DNA from: DAOTTI01 sp034437795
Lineage (GTDB): Bacteria; Chloroflexota; UBA11872; UBA12225
DNA: 33,600 nt
Reading direction: 5' to 3'
Assembly (NCBI GenBank): GCA_034437795.1
Contig: DAOTTI010000154.1
Location: 1-33,600 of the forward strand
In this document: positions 15,628 to 23,329 of the stretch, one piece after another
Layout of the letters: each line of letters opens with the position of its first letter
Numbering within the stretch: position 1 is the first letter of the stretch
Program-made: the position numbers and the translations under genes
Notes under the pieces: model-generated
What the model was told of the DNA's origin: nothing
Databases searched by the model: none
Seen by the model: only the letters and a program-made list of their open reading frames with translations

Positions 15628-17331
15628 ATGCTGATTGGCGACATTCTGCGCCGGCAGGCGCTCCCGACGGGGCGCCCGAATAAGCCGGCCCTGCTCTACG
15701 AGGGAGCCGCTGTCACCTACGCCCAGCTGAATGCCCAGGCCAACCGGCTGGCCAGCGCGCTGCTGGGCCTGGGCGTGCGGCGGGGCGATCGGGTGGCGCT
15801 GCTGGGGCGCAATAGTCCGGAGTGGGTGGCCGCCTACTACGCCGCTGCCAAGTGCGGCGCCATCCTGGTGCCGCTCAACTTCTGGTATCGCACCGGCGAG
15901 GTGGCCTACGTCCTCCAGGATTCGGGGGCGCGCATCTGCCTGCTGGCCAGCGCCTTTGCCGGCGTCGTCGCGCCCCTACGCAGCTCCGGACGCGGCTGGG
16001 GCGGTGAGGCCGCCGCGGGGTTGCCGGCGAGGCCGGCCGACGCGACCGCCATCCCGCGACCGGTGCAGCGGGATGAGCAGGTGCCGGTCACCCGCTGGAT
16101 CTGGCTGGACCGCCGGCCGGACGCCAGCGCGCACCCCGAGAGCGCCGGCGATCCAACCGTCGCCGAGCTGACCGCCGGCCTGCCCGACGCGGAGCCGGAG
16201 CCGCCCGATGGCCCTCTGGCGGAGACCGACCCGCACATCATTCTCTACACCAGCGGCACGACGGGTTTCCCCAAGGGTGCGGTGCTCTCCCACCGCGCCC
16301 ACGTGCTCCACGCCGCGACCTTCGCCCTCTACACCCGCGCGGTGGAGGAGGACGTCTACCTGAACGTCTACCCGCTCTTCCACACCGGCGGCACCGACTG
16401 CGCCGTCCTGCCGTACCACTACGCCGGCGCCACGGTGGCCCTGCTGCCCGACCCCAAGCCGGAGGCGGTGCTGGCGGCGATGGAGGCGTACCGCGTCACG
16501 GCCATGATGGCGGTGCCGACGGTGTGGCGGTGGCTGGTGGAGCATCCCGACCGGCAGCGGCGGGACCTCTCCGCCTTCCGGCGCGCCATGGGCTCCTCCG
16601 ACGCCATGCCGCGCGACCTGCTGGAGCAGGTGGTGGAGGCCTTCGGCGCTAGCTGGACGCAGACCTACGGCCTGACCGAGGCCGGCTGCATCTTGACCTA
16701 CCTCTCGCCGGCCGACTTCCGGCGCAAGATCGGGTCGGCCGGCAAGCCCCACGTCGCCGCCGAGCTGCTGATCGCGGACCCGGCGCTGGCCGGCGATCCG
16801 CAGTGGCCCCTGCGACCGGAGCACCGGCTCCCGCCGGGGGAGACCGGCGAGATCGTGGCGCGCACCGAGCATCTGATGGACGGCTACTGGCAGAAACCGG
16901 CGCAGACGGCGGAGACGATCCGCCATGGTTGGCTGCGGACCGGCGACCTCGGGCGCCTGGATGAGGATGGCTACCTGTACATCGTCGGCCGGCTCAAGGA
17001 CGTGATCATCAGCGGGGGAGAGAAGATCTATCCCGCGGAGGTGGAACCGGTGCTCCGCGCGTATCCCGGCGTGCAGGAGCTGGCCCTGGTGGGCGTCCCC
17101 GACCGCGAATGGGGTGAATCGGTGCTGGCGGTGATCGTGCCGGCGCCTGGGGCCGTGGTGGACGCCGACGCGTTCAAGGCCTGGGCGCGCCGCCAGGTGG
17201 CCGGCTACAAGGCGCCCAGGCACGTCGTCTTCGTGGAGAGCCTGCCCCGCACCACCGGCACGGGCAAGGTGCAGAAGGCGCTCCTGCGCGAGCAGTTTCG
17301 GGACCAGTTTGGCACGGGCGAAGGACAGTAA
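15628..17331 (+). CDS. Acyl-CoA synthetase (AMP-binding, ANL superfamily)
   Basis: The 567-residue protein carries the adenylate-forming motifs in order: N-terminal LLYEGAAVTYAQLNAQANRLA, the P-loop-like ILYTSGTTGFPKGAVLSH, QTYGLTEAG, the hinge GWLRTGDLGRLDEDGYLYIVGRLKD split around the A8 motif, ISGGEKIYPAEVE, and the terminal GTGKVQKALL with the catalytic lysine. It activates a carboxylic acid with ATP and CoA. An extra segment of about 50 residues around 115-165 is Arg/Pro-rich and unusual. A GGGGAGG lies 13 nt before ATG 15628. The next gene begins 3 nt after its stop, so this is an operon with the MetE-C-like gene. Confidence 0.93.
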   Translation: MLIGDILRRQALPTGRPNKPALLYEGAAVTYAQLNAQANRLASALLGLGVRRGDRVALLGRNSPEWVAAYYAAAKCGAILVPLNFWYRTGEVAYVLQDSGARICLLASAFAGVVAPLRSSGRGWGGEAAAGLPARPADATAIPRPVQRDEQVPVTRWIWLDRRPDASAHPESAGDPTVAELTAGLPDAEPEPPDGPLAETDPHIILYTSGTTGFPKGAVLSHRAHVLHAATFALYTRAVEEDVYLNVYPLFHTGGTDCAVLPYHYAGATVALLPDPKPEAVLAAMEAYRVTAMMAVPTVWRWLVEHPDRQRRDLSAFRRAMGSSDAMPRDLLEQVVEAFGASWTQTYGLTEAGCILTYLSPADFRRKIGSAGKPHVAAELLIADPALAGDPQWPLRPEHRLPPGETGEIVARTEHLMDGYWQKPAQTAETIRHGWLRTGDLGRLDEDGYLYIVGRLKDVIISGGEKIYPAEVEPVLRAYPGVQELALVGVPDREWGESVLAVIVPAPGAVVDADAFKAWARRQVAGYKAPRHVVFVESLPRTTGTGKVQKALLREQFRDQFGTGEGQ

Positions 17332-17334
17332 ACG

Positions 17335-18450
17335 ATGACCACATCAGCTTCATCCCCAGCAGCAGAGGCACGACCGGCGCCTCAGCCGTCACGGGCACGG
17401 CCCGGCCCGGCCGTGCTCCCCACCTCCGTCGTCGGGAGCTACGCCCTCCCGAGCTGGCTATGGACGGCCGTCGACGCCATCCGCGCCGGCCAGTACGGCC
17501 AGACCGACATCCGCGAGACGTTCGACGACGCGGTCCAGATCGCCGTGCGCGACCAGGAGCGTGCCGGTGTGGACATCATCACCGACGGTGAGATGCGGCG
17601 CTGGTACTTCGTGCAGGGGTTTTACGACCTGTTCACGGGGCTGGAGCGCCTCCCGCCGTTGCGAACGCAGGGCGTCTACGGGTACGACAGCCCGCCCCGC
17701 TACCGCATCGTTGAGCGCGTGACCGCGCCGAAGGGGCTGGGCATCGTCGATGAGCTCACGTTCCTGCGCGAGCACACGGAGCGCCCCATCAAGATGACCT
17801 GCCCCGGGCCCCTGACGCTGACCATCCACATGCAGGCGCGCCCGGGCGACGCCTATAACGGCGATCGCGTGGCGCTGGCCTACGATGTGGCCGCGATCGT
17901 CAACCGCGAGCTCCATGCCCTGGCCGACGCCGGCGCGTCGTTCATCCAGCTCGACGAGCCGTCCTACTCCATCATCCCGGGCGAAACGCGGGAGTGGGTC
18001 CGGCTCTACAACACCGCCGTCAAGGGCGTGCGCGACCGTGGGGTCCACCTGGGCCTGCATGTCTGTTTCGGCAATCTCTCCAGCCGCCCGCGGGGGAAGC
18101 GCCGCTACCGGTGGATGTTCCCGACGCTACTGGAAGCGGATTGCGATGAGCTGGTGCTGGAGTTCGCTAACCGCGAGCTGGTGGAGCTGGACCTGCTGGG
18201 GGAGATCGCGCAGACGCGCGACGTCGCCGCCGGGCTGGTGGACGTGAAGTCCTTTTACGTGGAGACGCCGGAGGACGTGGCCGAGCGCATCCGCCTGGCC
18301 TTGCAGCACGTCTCGCCGGAGAAGCTGACGGTTCTTCCCGACTGCGGCTTCTTCCAGCTTCCCCGCTGGCTGGCCTTCCAGAAGCTCCAGGCCATGGTCC
18401 GCGGGACCCGCATCGTCCGGCGGGAGCTGCTCGGCGCCGAGGGCGGCTAG
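17335..18450 (+). CDS. Cobalamin-independent methionine synthase (MetE C-terminal)-like methyltransferase
   Basis: The 371-residue protein corresponds to the catalytic C-terminal domain of MetE alone. Zinc ligands of the family are all visible: His242 and Cys244 in LGLHVCFGN, Glu276 in LVLEFAN, and Cys337 in PDCGFFQLPRW. FIQLDEPSYS (203-212) matches the substrate-binding DEP motif. Stand-alone MetE-C proteins are often not folate-dependent methionine synthases and can use other methyl donors or thiol acceptors. Its gene follows the acyl-CoA synthetase by 3 nt and precedes a MaoC-type gene, so it is more likely a catabolic or methyl-transfer enzyme than a housekeeping methionine synthase. That role is inferred from context. 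Confidence 0.88.
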   Translation: MTTSASSPAAEARPAPQPSRARPGPAVLPTSVVGSYALPSWLWTAVDAIRAGQYGQTDIRETFDDAVQIAVRDQERAGVDIITDGEMRRWYFVQGFYDLFTGLERLPPLRTQGVYGYDSPPRYRIVERVTAPKGLGIVDELTFLREHTERPIKMTCPGPLTLTIHMQARPGDAYNGDRVALAYDVAAIVNRELHALADAGASFIQLDEPSYSIIPGETREWVRLYNTAVKGVRDRGVHLGLHVCFGNLSSRPRGKRRYRWMFPTLLEADCDELVLEFANRELVELDLLGEIAQTRDVAAGLVDVKSFYVETPEDVAERIRLALQHVSPEKLTVLPDCGFFQLPRWLAFQKLQAMVRGTRIVRRELLGAEGG

Positions 18451-18684
18451 CAGATGCGGGACCGAAGCCAGGCCGGCGCCCGCAAGGCTCCCTTGCCGCA
18501 AGCTGCCTCGCTGTGACCCCTACACGTTTACACGTTGCGCCTTGCACCTTGCGTCTAACACGTGGTCTAGTGATCGCCGCGCGCCGCGTGGCGCCGCTGG
18601 CGCCGGCGTGGCGGTTCGAGGCCGGCGCCGGGGCGGGGAGCCGGCGCGCGTAGATCATCGTCCGCATGGAAGGAGCCCCACCCT

Positions 18685-19134
18685 GTGACTGAAGAGCGAC
18701 TGACTAGAGGCATTGAGGCCGTGGAGGTGGGCCAGAGCGTGAGCTTCTCCAAGACGGTGGCGGAGAGCGACGTCTACCTCTTTGCCGGCGTGAGCGGCGA
18801 CCTGCATCCGATGCACGTGGATGAGGAGTACGGCAAGACCACGCGCTACGGGCGCCGCATCGCCCACGGGGCGCTGCTCGTCGCCTACATGTCTGCCACG
18901 TCGACCCGCTACCTCCAGACGTGGGTCGAGGGGCGCGCAGCCCAGCCGTGCATCTCCTACGGCTACGACCGCATCCGCTTCATCCGCCCCACGTTCATCG
19001 GGGATACCATCCGCGTCGACTACCGGATCAGCGAGATCGACCCCTCGGACGAGAAGGCCTTCGCCCAGGTGACCTGCACCAACCAGCGGGGGGAGATCGT
19101 CGCCGCCGCCACGCACATCCTCAAGTTCGTTTGA
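18685..19134 (+). CDS. MaoC-like (R)-specific enoyl-CoA hydratase
   Basis: GTG 18685 is preceded by AAGGAG at 9 nt, giving 149 residues. The hot-dog-fold hydratase signature is clear: VSGDLHPMHVDEEYGKTTRYGRRIAHGALLVAYMS, with the catalytic Asp/His pair (D..H within GDLHPMH) and a following YDRIRFIRPTFIGDTIRVDY strand region. The enzyme would add water to an enoyl-CoA or a related thioester. Together with the acyl-CoA synthetase upstream, it suggests an acyl-CoA catabolic route, although 234 bp separate it from the MetE-C-like gene and it may have its own promoter. Confidence 0.9.
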   Translation: MTEERLTRGIEAVEVGQSVSFSKTVAESDVYLFAGVSGDLHPMHVDEEYGKTTRYGRRIAHGALLVAYMSATSTRYLQTWVEGRAAQPCISYGYDRIRFIRPTFIGDTIRVDYRISEIDPSDEKAFAQVTCTNQRGEIVAAATHILKFV

Positions 19135-19202
19135 CGTCCCGTGGTTCCGATCCCCTGCCTCCAGGCCGCGGCCCCGAGCCTTGGGGCTCCCGCTTCGGGA
19201 TC

Positions 19203-20381
19203 TCAGGCGGGGGACTTGAGCCGTGAGCCCTGAGCGACCGGCCTCAGGGCCACCAGGGCCGCCAGCGCGGCGGCGAGGCTGACGCTCCCGGTGCTCAGGA
19301 AGACCGCGGGCAGGCCGGCGTGCTCGCCGATCATCCCGCCGGCCAGGGGGCCGAGGAACATCCCAATGGCGTACACCGCCTGGTAGACGCCCATGGCGGT
19401 GGCCCGCTCGCGGGGCTCCACGCTGAGGATGGCCAGGCTCATCAGCGCCGCGCTGAGCAGCCCACGCCCAACGCCCCCGATCACCTGCGTCATCGTGAGC
19501 GCCAGGAACGTCTGCGTCAGGGGCACGGCCACGGTCATGGCCCCCGAAAGGGCCAGGCCGGCAGAGACGGCGGCGGGGAAGCCGGCCCGCCGGACGACGG
19601 CAGCGATCAAGGGCTGGGTGAGCGTGAATGGGACCAGCGACAGGGCTGTCAGCAGGCCCAGGTCGGCCCGTGTGGCGCCGAGGCTGCTGGCGTAGACGGG
19701 AATGAAGCCATAGATGGTAGTGAAGGTGGCGTAGGTGTTGAGCGCGGAAAGGGTGGAGACGAGGAGCAGGGCAGGGGAGGTCCCCACCAGCCACAGGCGT
19801 CGCCAGGAGAGGGGAGCCGCCGCGCGGTGGCTCGGGGTAGGCTCGCGGCAGAGCGCCATCAGGCCCAGGCCCGCCACCCCGGCGGCCAGGGAAAGGGCGA
19901 ACGGCGCCGGCCAGCCGAAGCGCTGGGCCACCAGCCCCCCGGACCAGGTGGCGATGACCTGGCCCAATCCGTTGGTGAGGCCCATCGCTCCGATGGCGCT
20001 GGCTGCCTGCGCGGGGGGATAGTAGCCGGCGTACATCACGGTAATCACCACCCAGGCGCAGGCGGCCAGGCCGGTGACGGCGCGGGCCCCCACCAGGGCC
20101 CATGGCGCCGGCGCCACCAGGAACCCCGCGGCGCCCAGCGCGGCCAGCGCCAGCCCGGCCAGGACGAAGGGCTTGCGCCGGCCGGCGACGTCCGACGCCA
20201 CGCCGGTCGGGATGCGGCAGAGTAGCTGCATCACCCCGTAGGCGCTGAGCATGACGCCCACGACGGTGAGCGACGCGCCCATGCTCTGGGCATACACCGC
20301 CAGGATGGGCACGTAAAAGTAGAGCGAGAGCCAGTAGAGGAGGTTGCCGCCCTGGAAGAGCAGCCGGTCAGGGATCTTCAA
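19203..20381 (-). CDS. MFS transporter, 12-helix type
   Basis: The 392-residue protein is hydrophobic throughout, with about 12 predicted helices. The loop 2-3 motif of the major facilitator superfamily is seen in GVASDVAGRRKPF, preceded by YGVMQLLCRIPT. An N-terminal MKIPDRLLFQGGNLLYWLSLYFYVPIL begins the first helix. It is likely a secondary exporter or sugar/drug permease; the substrate is not predictable. It is convergent with the MaoC-type gene. An AT-richer segment upstream (about 20420-20470) probably contains its promoter. Confidence 0.9.
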   Translation of the reverse strand: MKIPDRLLFQGGNLLYWLSLYFYVPILAVYAQSMGASLTVVGVMLSAYGVMQLLCRIPTGVASDVAGRRKPFVLAGLALAALGAAGFLVAPAPWALVGARAVTGLAACAWVVITVMYAGYYPPAQAASAIGAMGLTNGLGQVIATWSGGLVAQRFGWPAPFALSLAAGVAGLGLMALCREPTPSHRAAAPLSWRRLWLVGTSPALLLVSTLSALNTYATFTTIYGFIPVYASSLGATRADLGLLTALSLVPFTLTQPLIAAVVRRAGFPAAVSAGLALSGAMTVAVPLTQTFLALTMTQVIGGVGRGLLSAALMSLAILSVEPRERATAMGVYQAVYAIGMFLGPLAGGMIGEHAGLPAVFLSTGSVSLAAALAALVALRPVAQGSRLKSPA

Positions 20382-20517
20382 GGTCGGTCTTCGTCCAGGT
20401 CGCCGGAGAGGCGAGGAGCGATAACGAACGGTAACGGTACGGAATAGTAACCGTAGGCGAGGGACCGTACCCCCTTCGGCCCCCGGCGCCGACGCGGAGA
20501 CGCGGGGACGCGGGGAA

Positions 20518-20660
20518 CAGCCCTCACCCCCTGCGGTCGGGGCCGCGCCATCCGGGCGGGGAGGGCAGCCCTCATCCCCTTCGGCCAGGGCCGCGCCGCA
20601 CGGGGGAGGGCAGCCCTCACCCCTGGCCCCTCTCCCGCACGCGGGAGAGGGGGGACGAGG
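20518..20660. repeat. REP-like hairpin repeat, three degenerate units
   Basis: Three units begin CAGCCCTCA at 20518, 20566 and 20611 (spacings 48 and 45 bp). The last carries the intact palindrome CTCTCCCGC-ACGCGGGAGAG, ending about 20650. The units are variants of the dispersed family seen elsewhere in the window. Confidence 0.8.
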
Positions 20661-20684
20661 AGCAGGGCCTGGCGCCTGCCAGCT

Positions 20685-20822
20685 CTACGCACCTGCAGGG
20701 AAGTCCTTCGTCAATGCCGCTTCCGGCGCGTCTACCACGGGCTCTGGCTCCAGAGCATAGTCGGCGCGCCGGCCTGCCGGCGGGCGCCGCTCGCTGGCGC
20801 GGTATGCTGAATCCTGGTCCAT
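20685..20822 (-). CDS. 45-aa microprotein of unknown function
   Basis: ATG 20822 to TAG 20685 encodes 45 residues: MDQDSAYRASERRPPAGRR, then ADYALEPEPVVDAPEAAL, ending TKDFPAGA. A GGAG lies about 9 nt upstream. Its C-terminal half matches the frame at 10892-11038 (YAL-P---VDA...DFPA-A), and the nucleotide differences between the copies are mostly silent or conservative. That is direct support for coding. It has an Arg-rich first half and an acidic middle, no cysteine, no membrane helix and no signal. It is divergent from the CPBP protease gene whose start lies about 50 bp away. I know of no family with this sequence. A role as a secreted or modified peptide substrate of the protease is speculative. 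Confidence 0.5.
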   Translation of the reverse strand: MDQDSAYRASERRPPAGRRADYALEPEPVVDAPEAALTKDFPAGA

Positions 20823-20837
20823 CTCTAAATCTCCAGA

Positions 20838-20903
20838 CCGAAAGACCGTTGTCCCGAAAGGTCTCTGTCGTGTCCCGCTGGCTCATGTCCATCCCGAAAG
20901 ACC
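20838..20903. repeat. Three CCGAAAG boxes near the CPBP gene start
   Basis: CCGAAAGACC (20838-20847), CCGAAAGGTC (20854-20863) and CCGAAAGACC (20894-20903) flank the likely start of the CPBP protease gene. They may be chance or regulatory. Confidence 0.5.
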
Positions 20904-21634
20904 TTTGTAGCGCCCTGGCCTGCGCAGCCTTCCTGGCCGGGTACGGCAACGTCTTCAACCTGCTGGCGCCCCGGATCGGGGGCATCTACCGCCACATCTA
21001 CGCCGTGGCGGGGCCCCTGGCCCTGCTCGCCACGGCCTGCACCTGCCACTGGCGCCTAGATCGCCGGCCACTGGTGGAGCTCGGCTTGCACTGCAACGGA
21101 TGGCGCCGCAGCGTGGCGTGGGGGACGCTGGCCGGCGCTCTGATGGCGTTGCCACCCTTCCTGTACTTCCGTCGGCGCTCGCGGAGTGGCGCGGTGCTCC
21201 AGTCCAGCGAGATCAGCGACATCGGCGTGCTGGCGTTCCTGGTGCGGCTGTTCGTCGTCACGCCGCTGCTGGTGGCCTTCGTGGAGGAGGTTGCCTTCAG
21301 GGGCTGGCTGCAAGGCAAGCTGCACCGTGCTCTCCCCCGCCGGCCGCACCTGGCCAACGCCCTCGCCAGCGCCGCCTTCGCCGCCTGGCACGTGGTGGTC
21401 AACCGGCGCACGCTCCAGGGCACCAACGCCGTGCACGACGGCCTGGTCTCCCTGCCAGCGGCCTTGGTAGGAGGGCTCGCCAGCGTCTTCGCCGCGGGCT
21501 TCATCTTCGGTGCGCTGTACCACCGTACGCGCTCCCTGGTGGCGCCGGTGCTCTGCCACTGGCTGGTGGACGCGCTGATGCTGGTGACGCTCTACACCCA
21601 GCGCCCGCGATGCGCCGAGCGACGCGCGGCCTAA
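20870..21634 (+). CDS. CPBP-family intramembrane metalloprotease (CAAX/Abi)
   Basis: GTG 20870 (254 aa) or ATG 20885 are the plausible starts; the long upstream extension in the same frame runs across the opposite-strand microprotein gene and looks non-coding. The protein has several membrane helices and the three CPBP motifs: EEVAFRGW (Glu139, Glu140, Arg144), FAAWHVVV with its histidine, and LCHWLVDAL. These residues bind metal within the membrane. Bacterial CPBP proteins cleave peptides such as bacteriocin precursors, immunity substrates or prenylated CAAX tails. The adjacent divergent microprotein gene makes a peptide-processing role conceivable, but nothing in the sequence proves it. Confidence 0.88.
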   Translation: MSRWLMSIPKDLCSALACAAFLAGYGNVFNLLAPRIGGIYRHIYAVAGPLALLATACTCHWRLDRRPLVELGLHCNGWRRSVAWGTLAGALMALPPFLYFRRRSRSGAVLQSSEISDIGVLAFLVRLFVVTPLLVAFVEEVAFRGWLQGKLHRALPRRPHLANALASAAFAAWHVVVNRRTLQGTNAVHDGLVSLPAALVGGLASVFAAGFIFGALYHRTRSLVAPVLCHWLVDALMLVTLYTQRPRCAERRAA

Positions 21635-21637
21635 AGT

Positions 21638-22339
21638 TCAGAGTTCAAGGTTCAAGGTGGGGGGGAGGAGCACTGCCGGCAGCGACGCCACGCTGGGCAG
21701 GAGGTGCGTGTGCGGCGTGGCCCCCAGCGTCTCCAGCCCGTGGGCCCCGCTAAGCACGCCGATGACCCAGCCGGCGCGGGCGTTGTTCCCCGCCTGCAGG
21801 TCGAGCGGCGTGTCGCCCACCACCGCCACGCGGCTCACGTCATGCACCCGCAGGTCCATCATCGCGCGGTAGATGAGGTACGGCGCCGGCCGCCCTTCCG
21901 GCGCGTCGTCGCCCGCCAGCACGCGGTCGAACAGCTCCGTCCATCCCAGGCGCCGGACCAGCAGGTCCACCAGCCCGCGATCGAAGCCGCTGCTCAGGGC
22001 CAGCTTCACGCCTGCCTGCTTGAGCTGCCGGAAGGCGTCGCCGGCGCCCTCGATCTCGCGCACCGCTCCCTGCTCATATTCCTGCCGGAGGGCCGCTTCG
22101 AAGAGCGCCAGCGCCTTGGTCGCGACCGCGCCGGCCTCCGCCGGCGGCAGCGCGCGACCCGCCAGTTCCTGGAACACCGCCCGCTTGCTGGCCCCGCGGC
22201 GCGCGGCCAGGTCCGCCTCGGTGAAGGGGATGTCGAAGGCGGAAAGCGCCCGCCGGTAGGCCGCAAGGACGCTCCCGTCCTCCTTCATTGCCGTCCCGGC
22301 CAGGTCGGAGATCAGTAACGCTGGACGTAATGGTCGCAT
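21638..22339 (-). CDS. Phosphonatase-like HAD-superfamily hydrolase
   Basis: ATG 22339 gives 233 residues beginning MRPLRPALLISDLAGTAMKEDG: the HAD nucleophile motif DLAGT (Asp12) with the alanine typical of phosphonoacetaldehyde-hydrolase-like enzymes. Later motifs are LALSSGFDRG (motif II), a Lys/Arg in the RPAPYLIY segment, and VAVVGDTPLDLQAGNNA (motif III/IV). It should be a cytoplasmic phosphohydrolase or C-P hydrolase; a true phosphonatase needs a cap lysine I cannot confirm. The C-terminal end (TLNLEL) is encoded by a GTTCAAGG repeat. No ribosome site is obvious before ATG 22339, so the start is uncertain. No phosphonate transport genes are nearby. Confidence 0.88.
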   Translation of the reverse strand: MRPLRPALLISDLAGTAMKEDGSVLAAYRRALSAFDIPFTEADLAARRGASKRAVFQELAGRALPPAEAGAVATKALALFEAALRQEYEQGAVREIEGAGDAFRQLKQAGVKLALSSGFDRGLVDLLVRRLGWTELFDRVLAGDDAPEGRPAPYLIYRAMMDLRVHDVSRVAVVGDTPLDLQAGNNARAGWVIGVLSGAHGLETLGATPHTHLLPSVASLPAVLLPPTLNLEL

Positions 22340-22767
22340 GGTCGCATCGGTGGCGTAATGAGTGAATGATAGAGGCCCGACCGACGCGCACTCGCCCCGA
22401 TGATCCACGATTGGCGAGCAGTTCCCGCTCCCGGTAGTTGCCCTGCCTCGAGCGGGAGCCCGGGGTGAGGGCTCCGCTGAGCGCTGATGCGGGCGATGTG
22501 GCCGCCGACATCGGTGCCGCACCTGCCGCGCACCGGTATCCTCGTGGTACGGCGCCGCAGCCCCCGGCTGCTTCACGGCCGGCGAGGCGCGCTCTCTCTT
22601 CGGGAGAGGGTGAGGGCTCCACTGGTGAAGGATCCAGGGGCCCGCGGTGAAGCGGCGTGGACGTGGACGTGAGGGCTCCGCCAGTGAAGAGATCCAGGCA
22701 ACCAGCCCCGCGGGGAGCTGAGCAGGGCAGCAAGCGAGCGCCACGGCAAGGACCCGCACCGGCCGCG
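22340..22767. other. Intergenic region with hairpin repeats
   Basis: The 428 bp between the divergent HAD and PqqD-like genes contain a partial hairpin (CCCGCTC near 22424 pairing with GAGCGGG near 22450) followed by GGGGTGAGGGCTCCGCTGAG, and a two-unit repeat at 22590-22700. No gene is supported, and the longer open frame extending the HAD gene upstream across this area is not favoured. Confidence 0.6.
22590..22700. repeat. REP-like hairpin repeat, two tails about 59 bp apart
   Basis: An imperfect CTCTC-TTCGG-GAGAG hairpin is followed by GTGAGGGCTCCACTGGTGAA (22610) and a second GTGAGGGCTCCGCCAGTGAA (22669). Both tails continue into a GATCCAGG motif. It is one of the most complete copies of the tail element. 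Confidence 0.8.
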
Positions 22768-23166
22768 ATGGCGCCAGAGGCACCACAACAGGGAGCCCGT
22801 GGCCGGCCCCCGCGCCGGCACCCGCACGTCGAGTTCCAGCGCCTGCCGGACGGCAGCGCCGTGCTGGTGGATACCGGTTCCGGCGCCAGCTACGCCCTGA
22901 ACGCCACGGCCGCGCTCGTGTGGGAGCTTTGCGACGGCCGGCGCACGCGCCAGGCCATTGTGGCCGAACTGCTCGAGCGCTACGACGCGCCCTCGGAGCA
23001 GGTCGAGTCCAGCGTCGCCCGACTGCTAGACGAGCTGGCGGCGCTGGGGGTCCTGGACACGGCCGGCAGTGCAGCGCCGGAGCTGGATACTGACCGGGAT
23101 ACTACGGAAGACCTGGACACGGCCGGCAGCCCGATGTCGGACCCGCGCACCACGGAAGAGACGTAG
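22768..23166 (+). CDS. PqqD-like (RiPP recognition element) protein, orphan
   Basis: ATG 22768 (132 aa) is the favoured start; a GTG at 22657 would start inside a repeat. Residues 20-97 match the PqqD fold: HVEFQRLPDGSAVLVDTGSG, ASYALNATAALVWELCDGRRTRQAI, then ELLERYDAPSEQVESSVARLLDELAAL split across three helices. PqqD-like domains bind leader peptides for radical-SAM or other RiPP-modifying enzymes, or occur as stand-alone proteins linked to coat or cell-surface peptide systems. No radical-SAM gene is in the window. The C-terminal tail (98-132) is acidic and carries a near-repeat LDTAGS, encoded by a DNA duplication 60 bp apart. Confidence 0.8.
   Translation: MAPEAPQQGARGRPPRRHPHVEFQRLPDGSAVLVDTGSGASYALNATAALVWELCDGRRTRQAIVAELLERYDAPSEQVESSVARLLDELAALGVLDTAGSAAPELDTDRDTTEDLDTAGSPMSDPRTTEET
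23053..23129. repeat. Intragenic direct repeat in the PqqD-like gene
   Basis: A CTGGACACGGCCGGCAG sequence is repeated 60 bp apart (about 23053 and 23113) in the 3' part of the gene, giving two LDTAGS motifs in the protein tail. Confidence 0.85.
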
Positions 23167-23261
23167 GGATAGGGGCGACAGCTTCCTGCCTGGCCTCCCG
23201 CGCCTGGGCGTGGCGCCGGAGTTATGGGTATCGTCAGGGAGGTTGAGCAGCCGCACAGTCT

Positions 23262-23294
23262 TGTGACACCCATACCAGCAACGGAAGTGTCACA
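23262..23294. promoter_or_regulatory. Inverted repeat TGTGACAC-17-GTGTCACA upstream of 23330
   Basis: Two perfect 8-bp arms, TGTGACAC (23262-23269) and GTGTCACA (23287-23294), are separated by 17 bp and end 35 bp before the start codon of the helical-protein gene. Each half resembles a CRP/FNR half-site, but the spacing is too long for a standard dimer site. It could be an operator with two half-sites or a hairpin. Arms of this length also occur by chance. Confidence 0.4.
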
Positions 23295-23329
23295 GCACGA
23301 ATGGCCACTCATGTGAAGAGGAGATACGA

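Larger units (their letters stand above)
20382..20869. other. Intergenic region with repeats and a small gene
   Basis: The stretch contains an AT-richer segment with repeated ACGGTAAC/GGTACGG motifs (about 20425-20470), a CGCGGGGACG-type run (about 20490-20516), three degenerate hairpin-repeat units (20518-20660) and the microprotein gene at 20685-20822. No other gene is supported. Confidence 0.6.

Noticed and set aside
15976..17223. 415-codon frame antisense to the acyl-CoA synthetase gene
   Set aside because: Composition bias of the opposite strand; no recognisable domains.
18451..18684. Short CACGTTTACACGTT-type repeats before the MaoC-type gene
   Set aside because: Simple low-complexity spacer sequence without clear structure or function.
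20617..20985. 122-codon minus-strand frame over the CPBP gene start
   Set aside because: It runs through hairpin repeats (ending PLSRVRERGQG) and out of frame with the better supported 45-residue frame.
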